A DNA stretch of 64,000 nt from Thiohalophilus sp. (GCF_034521165.1 NZ_JAXHMV010000013.1:165641-229640); one strand, 5' to 3'. Counted from the stretch's first letter, positions 17,121 to 26,124 are shown. Notes: a model not told the origin generated them from the sequence alone. Program-made: numbers and translations.

Positions 17121-18488
17121 ATGAGTTTCGAAGTGATCAATCCGGCAACCGGTGAAAAGGATGGCGAGTTTCCGGCCTGGGAAGATGCCCGGATCGACAA
17201 TGCCCTGGCGGATACGGCTGCCGTTGCGCCGCAATGGGCCGAGCGCTCCATTGCCGAACGCTGCGAGCTGATGCGCGGGGTAGCCGGGGTACTGCGGGAC
17301 AACAAGGAAAAATATGCCGGTCTGATTACCCGGGAGATGGGCAAACTGATTGGCGAAGCTCGCGGGGAGATCGAAAAATGTGCCTGGGTCTGTGAATACT
17401 ATGCCGACAAGGCGCCGGAGTTTTTACACGACGAGCCCATCGAAAGCGATGCGGGCAAAAGCTATGTGGCCTATCAGCCGCTGGGGACGGTACTGGCCGT
17501 CATGCCGTGGAATTTCCCCTTCTGGCAGGTTTTCCGCTTTGCCGCACCCGCCCTGTGCGCCGGCAATACCGGTCTGCTCAAGCATGCCTCCAACGTACCG
17601 CAATGTGCCATGGCTATTGAGGAAATATTCCGCGAAGCCGGGTTCCCTGATGGCGTGTTTACCGCGTTGATGATTCGCGCCTCGCAGGTACAAAAGGTGA
17701 TTGAGGATCCCCGCGTTCACGCTGTTACCCTGACCGGCAGCGAGCCGGCCGGGCGCAAGGTAGCGGCGGTGGCCGGATCGGTGTTGAAAAAAAGTGTCCT
17801 GGAACTGGGTGGATCGGATGCCTTTATTGTGCTGGAAGACGCGGATCTGGACGAGGCGGTCAAAAGCGCCGTGGCCTCACGCTTTCTCAATGCCGGGCAG
17901 AGCTGCATCGCGGCCAAGCGCTTTATCGTGGTGGACGCCGTCGCCGAGGACTTTGTTGCCCGCTTCAAGGCTGGCGTCGAGAGCCTGCAGGCGGGCGATC
18001 CGATGGATGACAATACCAGCCTGGCGCCGATGGCACGCACGGATTTGCGCGAGGATCTGCACAAGCAGGTGGTTGACAGCCTGGCCGCGGGCGCGGTGAA
18101 TATCACCGGCTGCGAGATCGACGACCAACGGCCGGGGGCCTATTACAAGGCGTCGATTCTGGATCAGGTCAGCCCCGGAATGCGGGCCTATAGCGAGGAG
18201 CTGTTCGGTCCGGTGGCCATCGTGATCCGGGCGCGGGACGAGGCCGATGCCCTGCGGATTGCCAACGACAGCAGCTTCGGGCTGGGTGGCAATGTCTGGA
18301 CACGGGATACGGATCGGGGCGAACGCCTGGCCCGGCAGATGGAATGCGGTTGTGCTTTCGTCAACAGCTTCGTCAAAAGCGATCCCCGCCTGCCGTTCGG
18401 TGGCATCAAACACTCCGGCTACGGCCGCGAACTGTCCCATCACGGCATCCACGAATTCGTCAGCGCCAAAACGGTCTGGATTAAATAA
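17121..18488 (+). CDS. NAD(P)-dependent aldehyde dehydrogenase, succinate-semialdehyde type
   Basis: Aldehyde dehydrogenase superfamily enzyme, 455 residues. Catalytic nucleophile is C262 (NAGQSCIAAKR) and general base E228 (LELGGSDAF). The cofactor loop is PWNFPFWQVFRFAAPAL. The C-terminal PRLPFGGIKHSGYGREL is characteristic. The start and the LGGSDAF/CAFVNSF segments resemble Sad/GabD1-type succinate-semialdehyde dehydrogenases that use NAD. The ATG at 17121 has AAAGGAG at 17109-17115, 5 bp upstream. It stands alone between an epimerase gene and a repeat element, so the physiological substrate is not shown by context. Confidence 0.88.
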   Translation: MSFEVINPATGEKDGEFPAWEDARIDNALADTAAVAPQWAERSIAERCELMRGVAGVLRDNKEKYAGLITREMGKLIGEARGEIEKCAWVCEYYADKAPEFLHDEPIESDAGKSYVAYQPLGTVLAVMPWNFPFWQVFRFAAPALCAGNTGLLKHASNVPQCAMAIEEIFREAGFPDGVFTALMIRASQVQKVIEDPRVHAVTLTGSEPAGRKVAAVAGSVLKKSVLELGGSDAFIVLEDADLDEAVKSAVASRFLNAGQSCIAAKRFIVVDAVAEDFVARFKAGVESLQAGDPMDDNTSLAPMARTDLREDLHKQVVDSLAAGAVNITGCEIDDQRPGAYYKASILDQVSPGMRAYSEELFGPVAIVIRARDEADALRIANDSSFGLGGNVWTRDTDRGERLARQMECGCAFVNSFVKSDPRLPFGGIKHSGYGRELSHHGIHEFVSAKTVWIK

Positions 18489-18530
18489 CGGTGGCTATTC
18501 ACCTGTGACATCTTTTCTTATTGCCGGCTT

Positions 18531-18786
18531 GAATATCGCAGAGGACGCGGAGGCGCGGAGTCGCAGAGTAATTTAATTCAGTTCAGGTAACACCGAGAAT
18601 ACCGAAAAGCACTGAAGTCACTGAAAATATTTTTAAATGGAATATTCGGTGTCTTCGGTGAATTCAGTGTTGTCAGTGGTAATAATAAACCGGACCTGGC
18701 TGTCTATCCGGTCTGGCGAAAAGCTGTAAATAAATAATTATTTCTCTGCGCCTCCGCGACTCTGCGTCCTCCGCGTTAATATCCAG
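18531..18786. repeat. Nested palindromic repeat element 2
   Basis: Outer arms 18531-18570 and 18742-18786 are inverted copies of GC-rich units such as CGCAGAGGA/CGCGGAGG. Inside them is a second inverted pair with different units, ACCGAGAAT/ACTGAAG type, at 18588-18633 and 18641-18683. The whole 318-bp gap between the aldehyde dehydrogenase and the GGDEF-EAL gene is almost entirely this structure. No gene is seen in it. Confidence 0.85.
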
Positions 18787-18806
18787 GGTTTAGAAAAAAG
18801 CCGGGC

Positions 18807-20495
18807 CTAGATGTCAAATCGTTCGTGGAGAATCCGGGGCTTGCCGAAGTAGTAGCCCTGTCCCCAGTTGATGCCGATTTCGCGCAAGGCTTCCACGGTC
18901 GGTTGATCTTCGACAAACTCGCCGACGGTAATCAGGTCGAGATCGCTGGCAATGCCCTGTATACCCTTGACGATGGCCCGTACCCGGGGCTCGGTTGTTA
19001 CCCGGCGGATCAACTGGCCGTCGATTTTTAAAAAAGAGACCGGCAGGTCGGACAGATAGTTGAGAGAGGAGTAACCGACGCCAAAATCATCGATGGCCAG
19101 GCGCAGGCCGAAGTCGAGAAACGGCGCGAGAATTTTCCGGGCTTCGCCGAGGTTGTGCAGCAGGGCCTGTTCGGTAATTTCGATTACCAGCGGTTTTTCG
19201 TTGCCGAGCCGATCCCCGCAGGCTTTGCATTCCTGCAGGGCCGTATCCAGTATGCCCTGAATCAACTGCGGATGGCGCAGCAGTTCGGCGGAGATGTTTA
19301 CAAAATGCGGGTGGGGTGATTCCCCCTGAAGCACACTGTTGCTGCAACGCAAAATGGCCTGGCGTGCCACCTCATAGTCGATCCGGTGCACCAGTTGCAG
19401 GTGGACCGCGGCATCGATAAATTGTTCGGCCGGCAGCGGCTCGCCGTCAGGGCTGATGATGCGGGCCAGAGCTTCATCGGCGACTTGCTCACCGGTTTGC
19501 AGATCGATCAGGGGCTGGTAAGCCGGAATAATCCGGTTTTCACGCAGGGCGTTTTCCAGTTGGGTCGCGATGCTTAAAAACGAGCCGTGTTTTTCCCGAC
19601 TGCTGGATATCCGGTCGCGCCCCGCGCGTTTGGCTTCATACAGTGCAGCGTCGGCGACTCTTAATATATCGGCAACGTGCTTGCCGTCCTGAGAATAGTT
19701 GGCGACACCGATGCTGGTGGTGGTGAAGATTTCCCGTTGCCCGGTACTGAGCGAGAAATTCGCGATGCCTTTGCGTATTTGTTCGGCGATTTTCAATCCG
19801 GTCTCGAAATCGACCTCGGGCAGTATGCATAAAAACTCTTCTCCGCCCCAGCGACCGATATACTCACGTTCACCCAGAAGCTGTTTGAGTTGATTGGCAA
19901 TATGCTGCAAGAGCAGATCACCTGCAGAGTGCCCGTAACTGTCATTAATCAGCTTGAAGCGATCCAGGTCGAGCAACAGAACCGTATAGGGTTTACCCGA
20001 GGCTTTGTGTTGCAGATGCAGTTCCGTCAGATTTTGTTGTATTGCATCGCGATTCAGTAAGCCGGTCAGGGGGTCGAAGTTCGGTAATTGGTTCAGGGAA
20101 ATATCATACCGTTCAAGATGGCTGACATCGTGAAAAATAATGACCGCCGTCGTGCTATCCAGTGGTGTAATGCTGAAATCGACGGTGATTGTCTGATGGC
20201 CGGATTTTTTCAGTTGCTGACGCCGATAAGGCCCAAAGGACTTTTTCTGTTCCAGGCACTGCTGAATGAGGGCGCTGTTGAGCGTGGGGGATTGCGGTTG
20301 TGCCGTGAAAATATCCGCCACCGGTTTGCCCAGGTATTGTTCTGTACTCTGGCCGAGTACTTGCCAGGCAGCGGGATTGATGAAGGTGATTTTGGCTTCG
20401 CGATCAATACCGATGGCCCCGTCCTGGAGACGATTCAACAATTGCTCGCCGCTGAGATAGGGCGATGCAGGGTTGTCCCGAACATGGTTCGACAC
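18807..20495 (-). CDS. PAS-GGDEF-EAL cyclic-di-GMP protein
   Basis: Cytosolic regulator of 562 residues. A PAS domain (about 15-130, INPAAWQVLGQSTEQYLG) precedes a GGDEF domain (about 135-295) with active-site GGEEF. An EAL domain follows (about 320-555) with EALAR, the DDFG motif (IDDFGVGYSSLNYL) and KIDG. The residues before GGEEF read ERE-YIGRW, so the RxxD inhibitory site is absent. Both catalytic motifs look intact; which activity dominates cannot be read from sequence. The start is a GTG at 20495 supported by AGGAG 9 bp upstream. No membrane segment is seen. It is divergent from the APC permease gene. Confidence 0.92.
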   Translation of the reverse strand: MSNHVRDNPASPYLSGEQLLNRLQDGAIGIDREAKITFINPAAWQVLGQSTEQYLGKPVADIFTAQPQSPTLNSALIQQCLEQKKSFGPYRRQQLKKSGHQTITVDFSITPLDSTTAVIIFHDVSHLERYDISLNQLPNFDPLTGLLNRDAIQQNLTELHLQHKASGKPYTVLLLDLDRFKLINDSYGHSAGDLLLQHIANQLKQLLGEREYIGRWGGEEFLCILPEVDFETGLKIAEQIRKGIANFSLSTGQREIFTTTSIGVANYSQDGKHVADILRVADAALYEAKRAGRDRISSSREKHGSFLSIATQLENALRENRIIPAYQPLIDLQTGEQVADEALARIISPDGEPLPAEQFIDAAVHLQLVHRIDYEVARQAILRCSNSVLQGESPHPHFVNISAELLRHPQLIQGILDTALQECKACGDRLGNEKPLVIEITEQALLHNLGEARKILAPFLDFGLRLAIDDFGVGYSSLNYLSDLPVSFLKIDGQLIRRVTTEPRVRAIVKGIQGIASDLDLITVGEFVEDQPTVEALREIGINWGQGYYFGKPRILHERFDI

Positions 20496-20602
20496 GTTTT
20501 GTTACTCCTGTTTGATGCGTTCCTGCATCCTGACCATCGAATTATGGTGAAAAATCGAGCAATCTGGATGTACTGCCTTAACTCATAGAATAGGATATGC
20601 AC

Positions 20603-21844
20603 ATGAACAATGACAAATCTTCCTTGTCCCGGCCCAATGAGTTGAGGCGCAGCCTGTCGTTGCCGCTGGTGACATTCTATGGTATCGGCACCATTTTGGG
20701 GGCCGGGATTTATGTTCTGGTCGGCAAGGTGGCCGGTGTGGCCGGCATGCTGACACCCCTTGCCTTTCTCGTTGCGGCGTTGATCGCGGGTTTTTCCGCG
20801 TTTTCCTATGCCGAACTGGCGGCACGCCTGCCCAAAAGCGCCAGCGAGGCGGTCTATGCCCAGGCGGGCTTTGGTCGGGCATCCCTGTCGCGGGTCATCG
20901 GCCTGTTAATGGTGCTGGTGGGCGTGGTGTCCAGTGCCACGTTGATGCACGGTTTTGCCGGTTATCTGCGGGTGTTTGTCCAGTGGCCGGATATCTGGGT
21001 CATGAACGTCATGATTCTGACGCTGGGCGCGGTGGTGATCTGGGGTATCACCCAGTCCGTGCTGATCGCGGTGATCATGACCCTGTTTGAAATGGCGGGG
21101 CTGGTACTGATTATCGGCGTAGCCGGCGACAGTCTGGGTTCACTTCCCGAACGTTGGCCGCAGTTGCTCACACCCGAAGCGCCGTTTGTCTGGTATGGCG
21201 TGTTGCTGGGGGCCTTCGTCGCCTTTTATGCGTTTATCGGCTTTGAGGATATGGTCAATGTGGCGGAGGAAGTGATTGATCCATCACGTAATCTGCCGAA
21301 GGCGATTATTCTGGTATTGATTATCGTCACCCTGTTCTACCTGCTGGTAACCCTGGTCAGTATTCTCAGCGTGGCGCCCGACAAATTAGCACAGACGGAC
21401 GCGCCACTGGCCATGGTGTATGAACAGGCTACCGGCCGGGCGCCGTTGTTTATTACCCTGATCAGTCTTGTTTCGGTGCTCAACGGTGCCCTGATTCAGA
21501 TCATCATGGCGTCGCGCGTATTGTACGGACTCAGTCGCCAGGGCTGGTTGCCCGCGCTGCTCGGTCAGGTAGGTGAGCGAACCCGGACACCGATTCCGGC
21601 GATCCTCGTGGTGATTACGGCGATTGGGTTGTTTGCCCTGTTATTGCCGTTAATCAGCCTGGCCAGGCTGACCAGTTTGGTGACGCTGATCATTTTTACG
21701 TTGATGAATGTTGCCCTGTGGCGGATCAAACGGCGAGGGGACAGTTACCAGGGATTTCAGGTACCGTTATGGGTGCCGGTCGCGGGGGCCACGGTGAGTG
21801 TTCTGTTTCTGGTTTCGCAGCTGTATCAATTTTTTATGGACTGA
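20603..21844 (+). CDS. APC-superfamily amino acid permease
   Basis: Integral membrane permease of about 413 residues with some 12 predicted helices. The N-terminal GIGTILGAGIYVLVGKVAG is the APC helix-1 signature (GxG(A/T)I). FIGFEDMVNVAEEVIDPSRNLPKAI is the conserved helix-6/loop region, and SRVLYGLSRQGWLPALLG the helix-8 signature. The ATG at 20603 is preferred over one at 20597 because the AGGA at 20592-20595 would be only one base from the latter. The substrate is unknown. The TauE-family gene starts 4 bp later, suggesting an operon. Confidence 0.88.
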   Translation: MNNDKSSLSRPNELRRSLSLPLVTFYGIGTILGAGIYVLVGKVAGVAGMLTPLAFLVAALIAGFSAFSYAELAARLPKSASEAVYAQAGFGRASLSRVIGLLMVLVGVVSSATLMHGFAGYLRVFVQWPDIWVMNVMILTLGAVVIWGITQSVLIAVIMTLFEMAGLVLIIGVAGDSLGSLPERWPQLLTPEAPFVWYGVLLGAFVAFYAFIGFEDMVNVAEEVIDPSRNLPKAIILVLIIVTLFYLLVTLVSILSVAPDKLAQTDAPLAMVYEQATGRAPLFITLISLVSVLNGALIQIIMASRVLYGLSRQGWLPALLGQVGERTRTPIPAILVVITAIGLFALLLPLISLARLTSLVTLIIFTLMNVALWRIKRRGDSYQGFQVPLWVPVAGATVSVLFLVSQLYQFFMD

Positions 21845-21848
21845 GTGA

Positions 21849-22637
21849 ATGGTAACCGGGTTGTTGTATCTGTTACTGGGCATGTTCGCCGGCGTGGCGG
21901 CCGGCCTGCTGGGGATCGGTGGCGGCCTGATTATCGTGCCGGTGCTGGTCTTTATTTTTCAGCAACAACAGTTCAGTAGCGAGGTGATCGTTCATCTGGC
22001 CGTCGGTACCTCGCTGGCGACTATTGTGTTGACCTCGATTTCCTCGGTACGCAGTCATCATCAACATGGCGCGGTGCAGTGGCCGGTATTTGTCCGCATG
22101 GCGCCGGCCATCGTGCTGGGGGCGGTGCTGGGCTCGGTGATCGCCGACGAAATGCCGACCCGGGTGCTCAAATGGGTGTTTGCCATCTTCGAGCTGACGG
22201 TGGCCACGCAGATGATCCTGGCCTATCGGCCCAATCCGCATCGGGTGTTGCCGAACTGGCCGGGGCTGTCGCTGGCCGGCACGGTGATCGGAGCTGTGTC
22301 GGCCGTTGTCGGTATCGGGGGTGGCACTATGACCGTCCCGTTTCTGGTCTGGTGCAATGTGGCCATGCGCAAGGCCGTGGCCACCGCCGCGGCCTGCGGG
22401 CTGCCTATCGCCCTGGCCGGTGCCGCGGGATTTATCCTCAATGGCTGGAACGAGCCGGCATTGCCCGCATGGAGCAGCGGCTATGTCTACTGGCCGGCCT
22501 TCGCTGGCATTGTCGCCACCAGCGTCTTGTTTGCCCCGCTGGGCGCGCGTCTGGCGCATCGCCTGCCGGCGGCGCAATTAAAACGGATATTTGCCCTGTT
22601 GTTGTATGCGCTGGGGATTCGCATGTTGCTGGGCTAA
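21849..22637 (+). CDS. TauE/SafE-family membrane permease
   Basis: Membrane protein of 262 residues with about eight helices in two homologous halves. Each half contains the family glycine motif: AGLLGIGGGLIIVPVLVFIF near residue 20 and SAVVGIGGGTMTVPFLVWC near residue 150. The family (formerly DUF81) exports sulfite, sulfoacetate or other small organic anions. A sulfite role would fit the soe genes elsewhere in the window, but that is conjecture. It is probably co-transcribed with the permease 4 bp upstream. Confidence 0.88.
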   Translation: MVTGLLYLLLGMFAGVAAGLLGIGGGLIIVPVLVFIFQQQQFSSEVIVHLAVGTSLATIVLTSISSVRSHHQHGAVQWPVFVRMAPAIVLGAVLGSVIADEMPTRVLKWVFAIFELTVATQMILAYRPNPHRVLPNWPGLSLAGTVIGAVSAVVGIGGGTMTVPFLVWCNVAMRKAVATAAACGLPIALAGAAGFILNGWNEPALPAWSSGYVYWPAFAGIVATSVLFAPLGARLAHRLPAAQLKRIFALLLYALGIRMLLG

Positions 22638-22684
22638 ATAACTGTTCCAGATTCGTGCACACCCTATACGCTGGCTAATCCTGC

Positions 22685-22718
22685 AGGTCACGCTGGCATT
22701 AACCTGTGTGACACCCCT
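22685..22718. repeat. REP-like hairpin, module B
   Basis: An imperfect palindrome with GTCACGC at 22687-22693 pairing with GTGTGAC at 22706-22712. Its reverse complement matches module B at 61148-61182. It ends at GCCAATATGGAGA (22719-22731), which is repeated with two mismatches at 22917-22929. Confidence 0.75.
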
Positions 22719-22929
22719 GCCAATATGGAGATAATGATCTCTCGCGGAGGCGCAGAGCTCGCGAAGAAATCAAAGTATTTCTTTCATGATGGCGGCGAAG
22801 AAGACGATACTACCCGCTTAACACCCTGCCATCCTGTCAATTTCAATGAGTTTCGCCGAAAGCCCGGTACTGTCTGATCTTGCATTGCGGCCTCTGCGCC
22901 TCCGCGAGAGATTCATGCCGATACGGAGA
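22719..22929. mobile_element. Palindromic element 3 flanked by a 13-bp direct repeat (MITE-like)
   Basis: A perfect 20-bp inverted repeat (22738-22757 and 22892-22911, TCTCTCGCGG...) bounds about 134 bp of non-coding DNA. It is flanked by 13-bp direct repeats matching at 11 of 13 positions (22719-22731 and 22917-22929). The same 13 bp occurs once at 61135-61147, at the junction of the intact REP-like pair. This looks like an inserted element with a target duplication. No transposase is encoded; the mobilising enzyme is unknown. Confidence 0.65.
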
Positions 22930-22975
22930 GGTGTCAGGTAACGCTGCGCGCAACCTGACCTACACCTCTGCGCTC
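22917..22975. repeat. REP-like hairpin, module A
   Basis: The palindrome GTCAGGT (22933-22939) pairs with ACCTGAC (22953-22959) around a GC-rich loop. The reverse complement of this stretch matches 61094-61147 closely. The remainder of the gap up to the histidine kinase gene (22976-23107) shows no gene or clear signal. Confidence 0.75.
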
Positions 22976-23107
22976 CTTTTAGGAACAGTTAATTTTAGAT
23001 CGCTGATTTCGAGACAGGGATCACTTTCAGGATCGAGGTGGCCCGGCAGGGCTTTCCAGGACCGCCTCTGTCGCGTCATTTGGAATATCCATTCTGTATC
23101 CGGTGGC

Positions 23108-24463
23108 TCAGGCGGCGGGAAGCTCGATAATCATCGCCGCCCCGCCCAGCGCGCCGGTGTCAATGCGTAACTGTCCGCCATAGAGCAGCACGGTTTCGTG
23201 CACCATGGCCAGGCCCAGACCCTGGCCCTCGACATGGGGATCGAGGCGCCGGCCGCGTTCCAGCACCTGTTCGGCGACGCTGATGTCGATCCCCGGGCCA
23301 TCATCTTCCACACACAGAAAAAGATGTCCCGGGCGCTCGCTGCGCGCGCTAACCTGGATTCGGGCGCGGCACCACTTGAAGGCATTTTCCAGCAGGTTGC
23401 CGAGCAGTTCATAGAGATCGCCTTCATCGCCATAAAACATCGCGCTGTCATCCAGCTGCAACTGGACGGTGACCGGCTTGTCGGCACGGGACTTTTGCAG
23501 GCTGTTGATCAGTCGCTGGACGACAGGCCGGATCGTCACCGGGCGGCCCAGGCGCGCCGGACCGGCGGTGGCGGCACGCTGCAAATGGTAATCGATGATC
23601 TGTTGCATGCGTGCCAGCTGTTCGTGGGCGGTGCGCGCCAGTTCCGGGTCGGTATGCGCCTGTTGTTTGAGGGTGCCGCGCAGCACGGTCAGCGGGGTTT
23701 TCAGGCTGTGCGAGACATTGCCCAGCGCGTCACGATAACGGGTCAGTTGCTGTTGCGCGCTTTTGAGCAACAGGTTCAGGTTCTCGGTCAGGCCACGCAG
23801 CTCGCGCGGATAGTGGCCCTGTAATTGTTCCTGTCGGCCGGCCTTGATGGCGCTCAGATCCCGCTCGACACGACGCAGCGGGCGCAGTCCCCAGCGCAAC
23901 ACCAGTGTCTGGGCCAGCAGTAACAGTAACGTGGCGCCCAGCAGCCAGCCCCACAGATTGCGACGATACTCATTGATCCGGGCGTAATAGCGATCCATCC
24001 GCTCGGCGACAAAGTAGCTCAGCGGATAAACCTGTTCCCCGGTTTCCCAGCGCACGGTATAGGTATAGGTATAAAGGGTGGGGCCGTTGTGTTCCTGTAA
24101 CTGACTGAACCGGCCCTGGCCGGCCGCCGGGGCGTCAGGAAAAGGGAGTTCGACGCCCAGCAGAGAGGGCGATTGCAGACTTGAGGCCGGATCGTCGACA
24201 TGCTGAACGCGGGCATAGAAACCGGAACCGGGCTGGTTCAAACGTGAGCCAGGCAACTCACGACTGAAACGCAGGCTGCCGTCCTCTTCCACCTCGGTGG
24301 CGGCCAGCAGGGCGAACATTGAACTGCGCAGGCGATCCTGCAGGGCGGTTTCGGCGCTTTCGCGAAATGCCTTATCCAGCGCCAGACCGACCAGCAGCAC
24401 AAACCCGAGCAGAATCAGCAGCGAAGTCAGTAACAGCCGGGCCTGCAGGGAGAGCCGGCTCAC
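23108..24463 (-). CDS. Membrane sensor histidine kinase, PhoQ-like
   Basis: Two-component kinase of 451 residues. First membrane helix is at about 9-30 (LLLTSLLILLGFVLLVGLAL), with a periplasmic sensor to about 165. The second helix is at about 170-190 (LWGWLLGATLLLLLAQTLV), followed by HAMP. The phospho-acceptor region is LGNVSHSLKTPLTVL. ATPase boxes are N (NLLENAFKWC), G1 (VEDDGPGIDI) and G2 (GQGLGLAMV). The GTG start overlaps the stop of the upstream regulator gene by 4 bp (GTGA), so the pair is translationally coupled. The periplasmic domain and gene order resemble PhoPQ-type Mg/cation sensors; the signal is not known. Confidence 0.9.
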   Translation of the reverse strand: MSRLSLQARLLLTSLLILLGFVLLVGLALDKAFRESAETALQDRLRSSMFALLAATEVEEDGSLRFSRELPGSRLNQPGSGFYARVQHVDDPASSLQSPSLLGVELPFPDAPAAGQGRFSQLQEHNGPTLYTYTYTVRWETGEQVYPLSYFVAERMDRYYARINEYRRNLWGWLLGATLLLLLAQTLVLRWGLRPLRRVERDLSAIKAGRQEQLQGHYPRELRGLTENLNLLLKSAQQQLTRYRDALGNVSHSLKTPLTVLRGTLKQQAHTDPELARTAHEQLARMQQIIDYHLQRAATAGPARLGRPVTIRPVVQRLINSLQKSRADKPVTVQLQLDDSAMFYGDEGDLYELLGNLLENAFKWCRARIQVSARSERPGHLFLCVEDDGPGIDISVAEQVLERGRRLDPHVEGQGLGLAMVHETVLLYGGQLRIDTGALGGAAMIIELPAA

Positions 24464-25152
24464 GAAGCCTCGCCTTCGCGGGTTGCCAGTGTCCAGCGAT
24501 AGCCGCGTCCGCGCAGGGTTTCGATCGGTTTGAGCGTCCCGTCGTTATCCAGCTTCTTGCGCAGTCGGCCGATGAAGACCTCGATTACGTTGCTGTCGCG
24601 ATCGAAATCCTGATCGTAGATGTGTTCGGTGAGTTCGGTTTTGGAGACCACCTTGTCCGGATTGAGGATCAGGTACTCGGCGACCCGGTATTCATAGGCG
24701 GTCAGTTCCTGGGGCTGATTGTTGACGCTGAGGGTCCGGGTACGCAGGTCGAGGCTGATCGGACCGCTGCGGATTACCGGCCTGGACTGGCCATGAGCCC
24801 GGCGCAGCAGGGCGCGCACCCGGGCCAGCAGCTCTTCGTCGTGAAACGGCTTGACCATGTAATCATCGGCGCCGGCTTCCAGTCCCTCGACTTTCTCCTG
24901 CCAGCGCCCGCGGGCGGTCAGAATCAGAATCGGAAAATCGCGACCGGCTTCGCGCCAGCGGTGAATGACGTCGACGCCGCTCAATTGCGGCAGTCCGAGA
25001 TCCACCACGGCCAGATCGAACGGTGTTTCCTGTCCCTGAAACAGCGCCTCGCGTCCGTCACTGGCGGTATCGACGGCATAACCGTGTTGTTCCAGCAGGG
25101 TTTGCAGCTGGCGGCAAAGTGTGGGTTCGTCCTCGACGACCAGGATACGCAT
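24460..25152 (-). CDS. OmpR/PhoP-family response regulator
   Basis: DNA-binding response regulator of 230 residues. The receiver (1-120) has acidic pair EDE at 7-9, phospho-acceptor Asp in AVVDLGLPQLSG and Lys in YMVKPFHDEE. The winged-helix DNA-binding domain (about 128-225) shows LTAYEYRVAEYLILNPDKVV, the recognition region SNVIEVFIGRLRKKL and ETLRGRGYRW. It is coupled to the histidine kinase downstream and lies 4 bp after the PepSY gene, the order seen in PhoP-like loci of gammaproteobacteria. Confidence 0.93.
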   Translation of the reverse strand: MRILVVEDEPTLCRQLQTLLEQHGYAVDTASDGREALFQGQETPFDLAVVDLGLPQLSGVDVIHRWREAGRDFPILILTARGRWQEKVEGLEAGADDYMVKPFHDEELLARVRALLRRAHGQSRPVIRSGPISLDLRTRTLSVNNQPQELTAYEYRVAEYLILNPDKVVSKTELTEHIYDQDFDRDSNVIEVFIGRLRKKLDNDGTLKPIETLRGRGYRWTLATREGEAS

Positions 25153-25156
25153 CCGG

Positions 25157-25417
25157 TTAGCCGGCGTTGAAGGTCATGATCCTGACCGTGCCGTCGGGCA
25201 ACAGCACCTTGATGCGATGGAGGCGTTTGCCATTGCGCTGCACGGTCTCGGCCGAGAGAATGCGTCCCCCGGTCTGTTGCCGGGCCTGGCGCACGGCGGC
25301 ATCCAGTGACATACCGTTACTCACCATTAGCAAGGGGGCGCTATGCGCCGTCGGGACGGCGGTCGGCATCAGGTTGAGCATGACAAACAGGACGGTGATA
25401 AGAAAGCGACGGATCAT
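25157..25417 (-). CDS. Exported PepSY-domain protein
   Basis: Small exported protein of 86 residues. The signal peptide is MIRRFLITVLFVMLNLMP followed by an Ala/Ser-rich cleavage region. The mature part is a single PepSY-like unit: MSLDAAVRQARQQTGG, then LSAETVQRNG and a strand-rich HRIKVLLPDGTVRIM. Such proteins often precede PhoPQ-type genes and may modulate a periplasmic sensor or protease. The start at 25417 is chosen because it puts the signal peptide first. Upstream in-frame starts (25447, 25525) would bury it. It is 4 bp from the regulator gene. Confidence 0.75.
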   Translation of the reverse strand: MIRRFLITVLFVMLNLMPTAVPTAHSAPLLMVSNGMSLDAAVRQARQQTGGRILSAETVQRNGKRLHRIKVLLPDGTVRIMTFNAG

Positions 25418-25538
25418 GCAGGCGGTTTCCCGTGGCGGGTTAGACATGTTTCGCACCGGGACGATGTCCGGCCAGGTCATCAGCATACCCAAGCCGGGCG
25501 TTTGTCTCCAGTCATTTGCCTGCACCCTGCCGCCGCGG

Positions 25539-26027
25539 TTAATGGCGCAGGCGATCGCCGATGACAGCGCCGGTCATGATGCCGATGCCGGTGGCCACCG
25601 GATCCCCGTGGCCGATGTGATTACCGACCAGACCGCCGATCACCCCGCCCGTGATAGTGGACAGACCGGAGGAGCGGTGCGAGCGATAGCGGTCGTGATG
25701 ATGCCGGTGGTGCCGGCCGCGCGGGACCACGATCACATCGGGATGATACTGTTTGCGGTGATGATAGCGGGGTTTATGCCGGTCTCTGTCGTGACCCAGG
25801 TATTTGCGTTTGTGTTTACCGTGGTGTTTACCGCGGTGATTGTACTGGTATTTCCGGTATTTGCGGTGTGACCGGTCGTGCACGTGTTGCAGCTGACCCT
25901 GTTGGTAATGGCTGGACGGGTAGCTATGCGATTGGCCCGGTAGGCCGTTGCCGGCACTGGCCGGGCTGGCCAGCAACAGGCTACTGGCGGTGAGCAGGAC
26001 CGTGATGAGAGTTTTCGAGGTTTGCAT
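25539..26027 (-). CDS. Exported His/Arg/Tyr-rich protein with glycine-zipper tail
   Basis: 162 residues. Signal peptide MQTSKTLITVLLTASSLLLASPASA. The middle (about 45-120) is extremely rich in His, Arg, Lys and Tyr (for example KYRKYQYNHRGKHHGKHK). The C-terminus (about 125-158) is a glycine-zipper 2TM-like segment, GGVIGGLVGNHIGHG...GIGIMTGAVIGD, as in outer-membrane lipoprotein-like Rcp/SlyB families. A strong ribosome-binding site (AAGGAG, 8 bp) precedes the ATG. The function is unknown; metal or polyanion binding is plausible from composition. Located just upstream of the PepSY-regulator-kinase genes on the same strand. Confidence 0.75.
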   Translation of the reverse strand: MQTSKTLITVLLTASSLLLASPASAGNGLPGQSHSYPSSHYQQGQLQHVHDRSHRKYRKYQYNHRGKHHGKHKRKYLGHDRDRHKPRYHHRKQYHPDVIVVPRGRHHRHHHDRYRSHRSSGLSTITGGVIGGLVGNHIGHGDPVATGIGIMTGAVIGDRLRH

Positions 26028-26124
26028 GGCTGTTCTCCTTGGGTTCCCGGTTTATCCGAGGCCTGGAGAGACTCTAGCCGGTGCAAGCTGAACGGCCGCT
26101 GAACGTTCATAAAAAGGTTTCGGG

